Below are positions 51,937 through 60,333 of a DNA stretch of 64,000 bases, one piece after another. The number at the start of each line of letters is the position of its first letter. Position 1 is the stretch's first letter. Origin of the DNA: Betaproteobacteria bacterium (lineage in GTDB: Bacteria; Pseudomonadota; Gammaproteobacteria; Burkholderiales; SG8-39); the NCBI GenBank assembly GCA_016195915.1, contig JACPYS010000061.1, positions 1-64,000 on the forward strand, given 5' to 3'. The translations under genes and the position numbers were made by a program. The notes beneath the pieces are model-generated. The model ran no database searches and was not told where the DNA came from. It saw only the letters and a program-made list of their open reading frames with translations.

Positions 51937-51961
51937 CCCATTTCGCCCTATTGCGGACACT

Positions 51962-52306
51962 TCATCGCGATGTTCGCTTTGCGACCCATTCAACAAGCGC
52001 CTCGTTCATTCTCGTCTGCCAGCCTGTGCCGGTGGACTTGAAGTACTGAAGGACCTCTGTGCTATACCTGACACTGACCAACTTCTTTGTTGGTGTTGCC
52101 TGCGGACCGCGTTGACCCCGTTTGCGTTTCTCTGCGAGGGCGGTCCGCACAGCGGCGTACCCACCCTTCTTTACAACTACCGCATTGGCCATCTTGGCTT
52201 CCTCTGCAGCGGTAAGCGGCCGATCTTTGCCGGGTGCGGCGGCAATGACGGCTTCCCATTGCGCGGGACTAGCTGGAAACTTCTTTCGCGTAGCGCCTGA
52301 TTTCAT
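51962..52306 (-). CDS. brnA: BrnA antitoxin
   Basis: 114 aa from the ATG at 52306; a further ATG 13 codons upstream is less likely. C-terminal ribbon-helix-helix: KKLVSVRYSTEVLQYFKSTGTGWQTRMNEAL, the BrnA pattern. It overlaps brnT by 38 bases and neutralises it while repressing the operon. It ends 26 bases before attC site 4. Confidence 0.92.
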   Translation of the reverse strand: MKSGATRKKFPASPAQWEAVIAAAPGKDRPLTAAEEAKMANAVVVKKGGYAAVRTALAEKRKRGQRGPQATPTKKLVSVRYSTEVLQYFKSTGTGWQTRMNEALVEWVAKRTSR

Positions 52307-52541
52307 GTTTTTCTGCCTTGCGAAGACTGATGATGTGCGGCTCATCGCCTCGCTCCGTGTAGGTCATGTGCACGACGATGCCGTTGAGCCAGCCGAGCAG
52401 ATTGAGCCTTTGCTCACCATAGGCCTCGCGGTCATCCTCCCACGTGACGACTGGGGAATCGAAGACGGCCTCGCAACCAATGAAGTCCAGGCTGCGGGCC
52501 TTGATGTTGCGTAGGCGCTTCGGTTCATCCCAGGTCGGCAT
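52269..52541 (-). CDS. brnT: BrnT toxin
   Basis: 90 aa from the ATG at 52541. BrnT pattern: FIGCEAVFDSPVVTWEDDREAYGEQR, VVHMTYTERGDEPHIISLRKAEKHEIRRY. BrnT is a RelE-fold ribonuclease that stops translation. An upstream ATG at 52577 would place the operator repeats inside the gene, so it is rejected. Confidence 0.93.
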   Translation of the reverse strand: MPTWDEPKRLRNIKARSLDFIGCEAVFDSPVVTWEDDREAYGEQRLNLLGWLNGIVVHMTYTERGDEPHIISLRKAEKHEIRRYAKEVSS

Positions 52542-52548
52542 GCTTTGA

Positions 52549-52590
52549 TTGTAGCTACAAGCAAACCGACTGTGCAAATTTGCTTGTAGC
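52549..52590. promoter_or_regulatory. Inverted repeats upstream of brnT (probable BrnA operator)
   Basis: TTGTAGCTACAA at 52549-52560 is a perfect palindrome eight bases before the brnT start. In addition GCTACAAGCAAA (52554-52565) is perfectly complementary to TTTGCTTGTAGC (52579-52590). Two overlapping palindromic sites fit cooperative binding by a ribbon-helix-helix repressor such as BrnA. Confidence 0.6.
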
Positions 52591-52636
52591 TGCGCTGTAA
52601 GGCCGCGCTGTTTCTTCTATGGGGCCGAACGTTCGC

Positions 52637-52713
52637 GCCCAACCGCGCGCGCTTGCGATGGTTGACCGAAGCGCGCCGCTTTCCGCGCGTCGGTTTGGGG
52701 CGCGCGGTTAGGA
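52637..52713 (-). other. attC site 5
   Basis: Minus strand: R'' TCCTAAC at 52713-52707 and R' GTTGGGC at 52643-52637. Arms CCTAACCGCGCGC and GCGCGCGGTTGG pair closely. 77 bases. It begins 13 bases after the stop of the small membrane-protein gene. Confidence 0.75.
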
Positions 52714-52726
52714 TGCACGCTTGCGC

Positions 52727-52999
52727 TCAACGAAATAGCCGCGCAACGAGACCAATCGCCATTGCTCCGACTACCAAGAGATACGGTACGGCAAGAAACC
52801 AGAAAAACGCTCTCCACCACGAACGCGATCGGAGAATCCCCCGGTACGTTGCCACCGCCCCGATTGCAATGGCGACAATCTCGATTGGACCCGGGAAGAC
52901 CGGGCTGTTGACGATCGCGTAGGTAACTACCAACCATGGCAACAGCGACGCGACGACGTAAGCCCAATGCGCGAACGACCTTTTCGGTTCCGATGACAT
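52727..52999 (-). CDS. Small membrane protein of unknown function (cassette gene)
   Basis: 90 aa with three predicted membrane helices (about 12-31, 38-55, 64-86). No catalytic motif; a short basic start (SSEPKRS) should be cytoplasmic. Orphan membrane proteins of this size are frequent integron cassette products. It is flanked by attC site 5 and a partial site just before its start. Confidence 0.7.
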   Translation of the reverse strand: MSSEPKRSFAHWAYVVASLLPWLVVTYAIVNSPVFPGPIEIVAIAIGAVATYRGILRSRSWWRAFFWFLAVPYLLVVGAMAIGLVARLFR

Positions 53000-53014
53000 T
53001 ACGATGGCCCGTGC

Positions 53015-53075
53015 ATCCTAACGAATATCGGGCGCAGTTTCGCTGCACAACATGGCCGAGTGCGCCCTAACTTGG
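53015..53075 (-). other. Partial attC-like site upstream of the first cassette gene
   Basis: Minus strand: an R' box GTTAGGAT at 53022-53015 and paired arms GGGCGCA/TGCGCCC (53068-53062 and 53034-53028 region). The expected R'' box at the far end is not recognisable. The next gene starts 16 bases later, as in other cassettes. Likely a degraded attC. Confidence 0.45.
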
Positions 53076-53499
53076 CGGCCATTTCTTGCGTATGCCCGCG
53101 ATTCATCAGACTTTTCTGGTCGTTGTTGTGGATAAACATTTCACTATCAAACCGTGAATCCCGGCATTCCCGATTCACCCAATCCCCTTCGGTTGCCACG
53201 ACAATGCGCAAGCACCGGGATCGAGCAGGCGGAGCGCCCAGTCGACCAAAGTCGGGAATCAGTCTACGCCCCCGGCGTCCGTTTGGCGTCGAAAGGGTGA
53301 ATTCGTGATTGCCGGGAGCGGACCTTCCAGGCGGCTGCCGAGTCTGCGTCTGGGCAGATCGCGGGCGCCCGCTCACGCCGATAAGCAGACGTCCTCGGTG
53401 GCGAATCTGACCGGTTGCGCCGAGCTGGCAGATCGCGCGTCCCCGCTCTGTTTGATCCGAGCTTAGGCCTCTGTGGCACACCTGACCTGGAAGAAGGCG
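53076..53499. other. Gene-free stretch between the cassette array and the molybdenum hydroxylase
   Basis: Open frames here have no start signals, no family similarity and irregular codon use. Several short inverted motifs occur (for example around GAATCCCGG...CCGATTC near 53155-53177). No attI, integrase or promoter can be recognised with confidence. Confidence 0.4.
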
Positions 53500-55656
53500 C
53501 TAGCCTTTGCTGTCTTGGGCGAGAATCTGCTCCGGCGTGATGGGCAAATCGCGAACGCGCACGCCGAGCGCATCGAACACGGCGTTCCCGATTGCAGCCG
53601 CCACCGGGCCCTGCGCCGCCTCGCCCGCGCCGGTCGATGGTTCCTCCGGCCGATCGAGGATCACCACTTCGACTGATGGAATCTCGGAAAAACGCAGTAT
53701 CGGATAAGCCTCCCACGAATCGCTCGTCACCCGCCTGCGATCGAAGCGCACGGCCTCCTTCAGCGTCCAGCTCGCCGCCTGTACTGCGCCACCCTCGATC
53801 TGGTTCGCCACGCCGTCCGGACTCACGACCCGCCCGACATCGACCGCTACGACGAGGCGTCGCACGCGTATCTCCCGCCCAGCTTCGACCTCCGCGACCA
53901 CCGCGCACCACGCGCCCATATTCTTGTAGCGCGCGAAACCGATGCCATGCCCGCATCCTTCCTGTGGCTGCCAGCCGCTCCAGTTCGCTCGCGATGCGAC
54001 CGCCTCGATCACGGCGCGGGCGCGCGCGTCGCTGAGGTGACGCAGGCGCATGCCCACCGGATCTTCGCCGCCGTCGCGCGCAAGCTCGTCGAAAAACGAC
54101 TCGACCGCAAACACATTCGCAAAAGCCCCGAGCGAACGCAAGGCCGAGGTGCGCAATGGCATGTCGAGCAATCGATGATTGACGATGCACCGCGCAGGAA
54201 AATCGTAGGGCGGAACTGCGTTGCGGTCTGCACCGCCGCCCGAGACGAGCGGCGGGTTGATCGCAGGCAGCCGTTCACTTGGGTTCTCGCGGTGCCACGC
54301 GCCGAGCAGCGCCGGAGCTTTCGCGCGCCCCGGGCGCGAGCTGTGACCGTTGCTCCACAACTCGTGCCGCCAAGCCACGATCGACCCCGCTTCGTCCAGA
54401 TCGGCCTCCAGTTCGATCGCCATCGCCGCACCGAACGGCGACCACGCAAGCTCGTCGGCACGCGACCATAGAACGCGCACCGGACGGCCGTTCGCAGAGC
54501 GTGCGAGCAGCGCCGCATCGAACGCGACGTCGTCCGCGCCATTGTGGCCATAGCAGCCCGCGCCTTCGACGTGTTCCACGATGATGTGTTCGGGCGGCAG
54601 TGCGAACGCGAGCGCGAGGTCGGTGCGCAGGTTGTAGATGCCCTGGCTGTGCGTCCAGACGCGCAACGAATTCCCGTTCCATTGGGCCAACGCACAGGAA
54701 GGCGAGAGCGAAGCGTGCGCAATGTACGGCCGGCTGTAGCTTGCGCGCAACCTGCGCGAGACCGCCGCAGGCGTGTCCGCGACGCGCTCATCGACAACTT
54801 TCGTCTCGGCGCGCTGCGCCTTGAGCCATGCGGGCAGCGTCGCGGAATCGGGCAACGCGTCGGTTTCGTTCCATTGCACATCCAGTGCGAGGCGCGCGAG
54901 CGCCTTGACGGCCGTCTCCTCGCGCTCGGCCAGCACGCCCGCAAAGTTGCCGTCGCGAACCACATCGACCACTCCAGGCAGCTGTTTCGTTCGCGAGGTG
55001 TCGAGCTTTTCCAGCCGTGCGAAAGGCGACGCGGGCCGCAGCACGCGCGCGTGCAGCATGCCGGGCAGTTCGAGATCCTGGATGAAGCGCGGTATGCCGA
55101 AGATCTTGTCCGGAAGATCGAGACGCGGGGTGGCGCGCCCGGCCAAGGCTGGCTCCGTTGCGGCCTTCGGCGCCACGTCTCCGCTCGCCTCGCGATCGAG
55201 CAGCGTGTCATCGGCGAGTTGCCAGTAACTGCTGCGCGCGCCGCTCGCGGCGATGATTTCGCCGTCCTCGATGCGCAGCGTGTCCACTTCGACACCAAGA
55301 CTCGCGGCAGCTGACGCAAGGTAAATCGAACGCATCTCGGCGCAGGCGTGGCGCAGCGCGGTGCCCGATTCCTGGATGGAGAGACTGCCCGAGGTCACGG
55401 CTTCGTCCGGGCTGCGCGGCGTGCTCGCCGGCACCATGCGAATGCGCGCGAGAGCGACATCCAGTTCCCCGGCGGCAATCTGCGCGAGTGCCGTCGTGAT
55501 TCCCTGCCCGATCTCGACCTTGCCGGAAGTTACCTCCACCACGCCGTCGGCGCGCACGCGCAGCCACTGCGAGAGGCGCCGGTTGACGTGCAGGCTGCCC
55601 GGCAGCCGCTTTGCGCCGCTGTCCTGACCCGCCGCAAGCCGGTACGCGAGGTTCAT
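53500..55656 (-). CDS. Molybdopterin-binding subunit of a xanthine-dehydrogenase-family hydroxylase (IorB/NicB-like)
   Basis: 718 aa from the ATG at 55656. Aldehyde-oxidase family motifs: VEIGQGITTALAQIAAGEL, ASLSPSCALAQW, GAGCYGHNGADDVAFDAALLA, and late GEAAQGPVAAAIGNAV with the conserved Glu. It hydroxylates aromatic N-heterocycles or aldehydes using molybdenum cofactor. The gene overlaps that of its [2Fe-2S] partner by four bases. No FAD subunit is present, as in isoquinoline- or nicotinate-type two-subunit enzymes that pass electrons to a cytochrome. No signal peptide is seen on this subunit. Confidence 0.9.
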   Translation of the reverse strand: MNLAYRLAAGQDSGAKRLPGSLHVNRRLSQWLRVRADGVVEVTSGKVEIGQGITTALAQIAAGELDVALARIRMVPASTPRSPDEAVTSGSLSIQESGTALRHACAEMRSIYLASAAASLGVEVDTLRIEDGEIIAASGARSSYWQLADDTLLDREASGDVAPKAATEPALAGRATPRLDLPDKIFGIPRFIQDLELPGMLHARVLRPASPFARLEKLDTSRTKQLPGVVDVVRDGNFAGVLAEREETAVKALARLALDVQWNETDALPDSATLPAWLKAQRAETKVVDERVADTPAAVSRRLRASYSRPYIAHASLSPSCALAQWNGNSLRVWTHSQGIYNLRTDLALAFALPPEHIIVEHVEGAGCYGHNGADDVAFDAALLARSANGRPVRVLWSRADELAWSPFGAAMAIELEADLDEAGSIVAWRHELWSNGHSSRPGRAKAPALLGAWHRENPSERLPAINPPLVSGGGADRNAVPPYDFPARCIVNHRLLDMPLRTSALRSLGAFANVFAVESFFDELARDGGEDPVGMRLRHLSDARARAVIEAVASRANWSGWQPQEGCGHGIGFARYKNMGAWCAVVAEVEAGREIRVRRLVVAVDVGRVVSPDGVANQIEGGAVQAASWTLKEAVRFDRRRVTSDSWEAYPILRFSEIPSVEVVILDRPEEPSTGAGEAAQGPVAAAIGNAVFDALGVRVRDLPITPEQILAQDSKG

Positions 55657-56132
55657 GCCGCCTCCGTGTGCGCGCGCATCTCGCGTGCGGCGCGCAACAC
55701 CGCCCGCACGATGCGGTTGTGCGTGCCGCAACGGCACAGGTGGCGATCGAGCACTTCGCGCACCTGCGCATCGGAGGGATCGGGATTGCCCCGCAGCAGT
55801 GCTGCGGAGGTGACGAGAATGCCGGAGGAACAAAAGCCGCATTGCGCCGCCTGCTCGGCAAGGAAAGCGAGCTGCAGCGGATGCGGGCGTTCCGGTGTTC
55901 CCAGGCCCTCGACCGTGGTGACGCGTTTCCCCGCCGCTGCCCAAAGCGGCGTGTCGCACGCGGCCACCGCGCGATCCTCGAGCAGCACGTAACACGCACC
56001 GCACTGATCGGCGCCGCAACCGAAGCGTGTTCCTTTCAGGCCAAGTGAGTTGCGCAGCGCGTAGATGAGCGGGGTATCCTCCGCGGCATCGACCTCGCGC
56101 TCTGCGCCGTTGACGGTGAGCCGGACCCCCAC
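55653..56132 (-). CDS. [2Fe-2S] subunit of the molybdenum hydroxylase (IorA/NicA-like)
   Basis: 159 aa from a GTG at 56132, four bases after the Bug receptor stop; upstream codons overlap the receptor. First cluster: CGADQCGACYVLL plus a Cys in VAACDTPLW. Second cluster: CGFCSSGIL and CRCGTHNRI. The two clusters carry electrons from the molybdenum site. Start choice is supported by the plant-ferredoxin fold beginning at VRLTVNG. Confidence 0.92.
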   Translation of the reverse strand: MGVRLTVNGAEREVDAAEDTPLIYALRNSLGLKGTRFGCGADQCGACYVLLEDRAVAACDTPLWAAAGKRVTTVEGLGTPERPHPLQLAFLAEQAAQCGFCSSGILVTSAALLRGNPDPSDAQVREVLDRHLCRCGTHNRIVRAVLRAAREMRAHTEAA

Positions 56133-56136
56133 CGGG

Positions 56137-57102
56137 TCAATCCACCTTGGCGCCGGAGATCTTGACGACCTTCGCCCACTTTTCGATGTCCTGGCGCAGG
56201 TAGTGACCGAATTCATCCGGCGTCATGCTCATGGGCACCGCGCCCTGCTTCGCCCAAGCTTCCTTCACCTCCGCGCTGTTCACGATTTTCGTGACCTCGG
56301 CGTTCAGCCGGCTGACGATACTCGCGGGGGTTCCGGCCGGCGCCATGATGCCGAGCCAGATGGTCGCTTCATAGCCCGGCACCCCCGCCTCGGCCACCGT
56401 GGGCACCTCCGGCAACACCGTCGAGCGCAGCTTGCCCGTGGTGCCGAATGCCTTCAACTTGCCGGCCCGCACGTTGGGTGCCATGGTGGTGATCGCGTCG
56501 AACATCATCTCGACCTGGCCACCGAGCGTATCGGTGCGCGCACCCGCGCTTCCCTTGTAGGGCACGTGCACGATGTCCACGCCTGCCATCGCCTTGAACA
56601 ACTCTCCGGCCATGTGGTACGGCGTGCCGGGACCGGAGGACGCATAGTTCATGCCCTTGGGCTTCGCGTTGGCCAGCGCGAGCAGTTCGGCGAGCGAATT
56701 CGCCGGCACCTTCGGGTGCACCACCAGCACCAGGTCGGAATAATTCACCGGCGCGACCGGAAGAAAATCGCGCATCAGCTCGAACGGCTTCTTCGGGATC
56801 AGCGATTCGTTGGTGGTGTGGGTATTGGACATCATCAGCAGCGTGTACCCGTCGGGGGCGGACTTCGCCACCGCGTCCGTGCCGATCACCGAGCCGCCGC
56901 CGGGGCGGTCTTCCACCACGAAACCCTGACCAAGCACCTCCGAGAGCTTCTGCCCCAGGACGCGCCCATAGATGTCGGCCGGGCCGCCGGCGGCGAAGGG
57001 AACGATGATGCGCACCGGGCGCGACGGGTACGCTTGCGCGAGCACGGCAAAGGACGCCAACGCGGCATACGCCGCGATCGCAAAGCGAACAAGGGCTTGC
57101 AT
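56137..57102 (-). CDS. Periplasmic Bug-family solute receptor
   Basis: 321 aa from the ATG at 57102 with GGGAGGTGG upstream. Signal peptide ends near residue 23 (AVLAQA). Bug motifs: YPSRPVRIIVPFAAGGPADIYGR, DRPGGGSVIGTDAVAKSAPDGYT, HVPYKGSAGARTDTLGGQVEMMFD. It precedes the hydroxylase genes with a four-base gap, so it may collect the compound that the hydroxylase attacks (inference). Confidence 0.93.
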   Translation of the reverse strand: MQALVRFAIAAYAALASFAVLAQAYPSRPVRIIVPFAAGGPADIYGRVLGQKLSEVLGQGFVVEDRPGGGSVIGTDAVAKSAPDGYTLLMMSNTHTTNESLIPKKPFELMRDFLPVAPVNYSDLVLVVHPKVPANSLAELLALANAKPKGMNYASSGPGTPYHMAGELFKAMAGVDIVHVPYKGSAGARTDTLGGQVEMMFDAITTMAPNVRAGKLKAFGTTGKLRSTVLPEVPTVAEAGVPGYEATIWLGIMAPAGTPASIVSRLNAEVTKIVNSAEVKEAWAKQGAVPMSMTPDEFGHYLRQDIEKWAKVVKISGAKVD

Positions 57103-57149
57103 TCCACCTCCCGATTTCCGGCAGGCGGCTATTGTACGGCCACAGCAGG

Positions 57150-57713
57150 CTAGGCCTTTGCGTCCTTCGGAATGAAACGCAGCGCCACGCCATTGTTGCA
57201 GTAACGCTTGCCCGTGGGGGGCGGGCCGTCGTCGAATACGTGTCCCTGGTGCCCGCCGCAGCGGGCGCAGTGGTACTCGGTGCGCGGGAACACGATCTTG
57301 TAGTCGGTCTTGGTTTGCATTGCTCCGGGAATGGTGGTGAAAAAGCTCGGCCAGCCGGTGCCGCTGTTGAATTTCATCGCGGAGGTGAACAGCGGCAACC
57401 CGCAGCCGGCGCAGACGAACACGCCGGCGCGCTTTTCCCCGTCGAGCGGGCTGGTGCCGGCGCGCTCCGTGCCTTCCTCCCTCAGCACGTCGTACTGTTG
57501 CGCGCTCAGGAGCTTGCGCCACTCGGGATTCGGGCGTTTGACGGTTTCGGTCGGCGCGGGAACCGGGGTTCCCGCCGCCAGAAATTCCTTCCAGTTCGTA
57601 TGCAGGGCTTCCACGGCTTTGGCGTCCTTGGGTGGGTTGGCGAAGGCGCGCCCGGAAATGCACCCAATCAGGGCAGAGGCGGCGAGAGTTCCAAGAAATT
57701 CACGGCGTTGCAT
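57150..57713 (-). CDS. msrB: Exported peptide-methionine (R)-S-oxide reductase MsrB
   Basis: 187 aa from the ATG at 57713 with GGAGGAAAAACC upstream. Twin-arginine-like leader MQRREFLGTLAASAL. Zinc ligands in CAGCGLPLF and CARCGGHQGH, core GTGWPSFF, and catalytic Cys in RYCNNGVALRF. It repairs oxidised methionine in periplasmic proteins. Export signals on MsrB are less common than the cytoplasmic form. The Cys-Asn-Asn variant differs from the usual Cys-Ile-Asn. Confidence 0.93.
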   Translation of the reverse strand: MQRREFLGTLAASALIGCISGRAFANPPKDAKAVEALHTNWKEFLAAGTPVPAPTETVKRPNPEWRKLLSAQQYDVLREEGTERAGTSPLDGEKRAGVFVCAGCGLPLFTSAMKFNSGTGWPSFFTTIPGAMQTKTDYKIVFPRTEYHCARCGGHQGHVFDDGPPPTGKRYCNNGVALRFIPKDAKA

Positions 57714-57766
57714 GGTTTTTCCTCCATTGCACATCTGCAGCATTGGTCGATCGATTCGCCGCGGAC

Positions 57767-59232
57767 TTACAACTTGATGCAGACATTGCGCAGTTCCGTG
57801 TAGAACTCCAGTGAGTGGACGCCGCCCTCGCGGCCGATGCCGGACTGCTTCGATCCCCCGAAAGGCGTGCGCAGGTCGCGCAGAAACCAGCTGTTCACCC
57901 AGCAGATGCCGACCTCGATCTTCGGCGCGATCCGGTGTGCGCGCGAAAGATTGCCGGTCCAGATCGTCGTCGCCAGTCCGTAGGGCGTGTCGTTCGCCAG
58001 ACCGACGGCTTCGTCCTCGGAGTCGAACGCTCGCAGATGAGCGCAGGGCCCGAAAATCTCCTCGCGCACGATCACCGAGGTCTCCGGCAAGCCGGTCCAG
58101 AGGGTGGGTTGGATCCAGGACCCGCCGGCAACCCCCGCCTCCATGTTCGGTACGCCGCCGCCCGTCACCACGGTCGCGCCTTCCTCGGCGGCCTTGCGGT
58201 AGTACGAGAGCACCTTGTTCTGGTGTTCACGGCTGATCAACGGGCCGATGCCCGTCGCCGGATCTTCCGGCCGGCCTGGCTTCATCGCCTCCGCCTTGAG
58301 CTTCAGCGCCGCGACGAATTTGTCGAAAATCGGCCGTTCGACGTACACGCGTTCGGTTCCCAGGCACACCTGCCCGCAGTTGGCGAACACCGCGCGGCCG
58401 ATCCCGTCCACCGCCGCGTCGAAGTCGCAGTCTGCAAACACGATGCCCGCGTTTTTGCCGCCGAGTTCGAATGAAACCGCCTTCACCCCCTCGGCGGCGG
58501 CTTTCATGATCGCCATGCCGGTGCGGGTTTCGCCCGTAAAGGTCACGGCATCGATTCCCGGATGACGTGTGAGAAATTCTCCGGCCGAGCCCGGGCCAAA
58601 ACCGTGCACGACGTTGTATACACCCTTCGGAACGCCGACCGCGTTCATCACTTCGCCCAGCAGTGTCGCAGTGCTTGGCGTTTCTTCCGATGGCTTGACC
58701 ACCACTGCATTGCCGCAGGCGAGTGCGGGTCCGACCTTCCACGTCATCAGCAAAAGCGGAAGGTTCCACGGGCAGACCACCGCCACTACGCCCTTGGGCA
58801 CGCGAACCGCGTAGTTGATCGCACCCTTGCCGTCCGGGGTGGACATCTCGAAAAACTCGGTCGGCACATTCTTCACCACGTCGGCGAAGATCTTGAAGTT
58901 GGCCGCTCCGCGCGGAATGTCGAGGTGGCGCGCGAGGCTTGCCGGCTTGCCCGTATCGGCGACCTCGGCTGAGAGAAAATCCTCGAAGCGGCGGTTGATC
59001 TCGTTCGCGACCGCGTAGAGCAGGTCGACGCGTTCGGCGATGGCCATGCGGCCCCAAGGGCCTGCGAGCGCCGCGCGTGCTGCGCGCACCGCGGCGTCGA
59101 CTTCCGGTTCGCCTGCCTCGGCAACCATCGCGAGCAGCCGTCCGTCCACGGGTGAGCGGTTCTCGAAAATCTTGCCGGATCGGGCGGGCAGAAAGTCGCC
59201 GTTGATGAAATTCAGCGTCTGGGTGGTCATGG

Positions 59233-59236
<4 letters not shown>
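57767..59236 (-). CDS. Aldehyde dehydrogenase (2-hydroxymuconic-semialdehyde type)
   Basis: 489 aa from the ATG at 59236 that overlaps the oxidoreductase stop (ATGA); ATGs two codons either side are possible. NAD-binding VVCPWNLPLLLMTWKVGPALACGN, catalytic Glu in FELGGKNAG, catalytic Cys in FANCGQVCLGTERVYV, and the late EEIFGPCAHLRAF. It oxidises an aldehyde to an acid with NAD. The closest pattern is that of 2-hydroxymuconate semialdehyde dehydrogenases of ring-cleavage pathways. Confidence 0.92.
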
Positions 59237-60249
<1,013 letters not shown>

Positions 60250-60333
60250 GGTGGATCGGGTTCCAGTGGGTGTGTGGGTAGGTCGGATTGTATTCGTGGA
60301 TGGAGCTTTCCTGTTCCTGCGTGCGCCGCGTGC

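Larger units (their letters stand above)
49295..53022 (-). mobile_element. Array of integron gene cassettes without integrase (CALIN-type)
   Basis: Five attC sites (49353, 50515, 51273, 51936 and 52713 at their R'' ends) separate small genes, all with R'' to R' on the minus strand and all genes on the same strand. Cassettes cut in the R' boxes would be 53021-52643, 52642-51856, 51855-51190, 51189-50432 and 50431-49296 (the last carrying the intron). No tyrosine integrase or attI site is visible in the window. The array is probably part of a larger or former chromosomal integron. Confidence 0.75.

Noticed and set aside
49295-53022. CRISPR array
   Set aside because: The repeats here are 77-90 bases, foldable, unevenly spaced and separated by genes, not 25-40-base repeats with short spacers.
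52999-53481. A 160-aa open frame on the minus strand upstream of the cassette array
   Set aside because: No family pattern, Arg/Gly/Ser-rich mixture, and it crosses the partial attC site; not supported as a gene.
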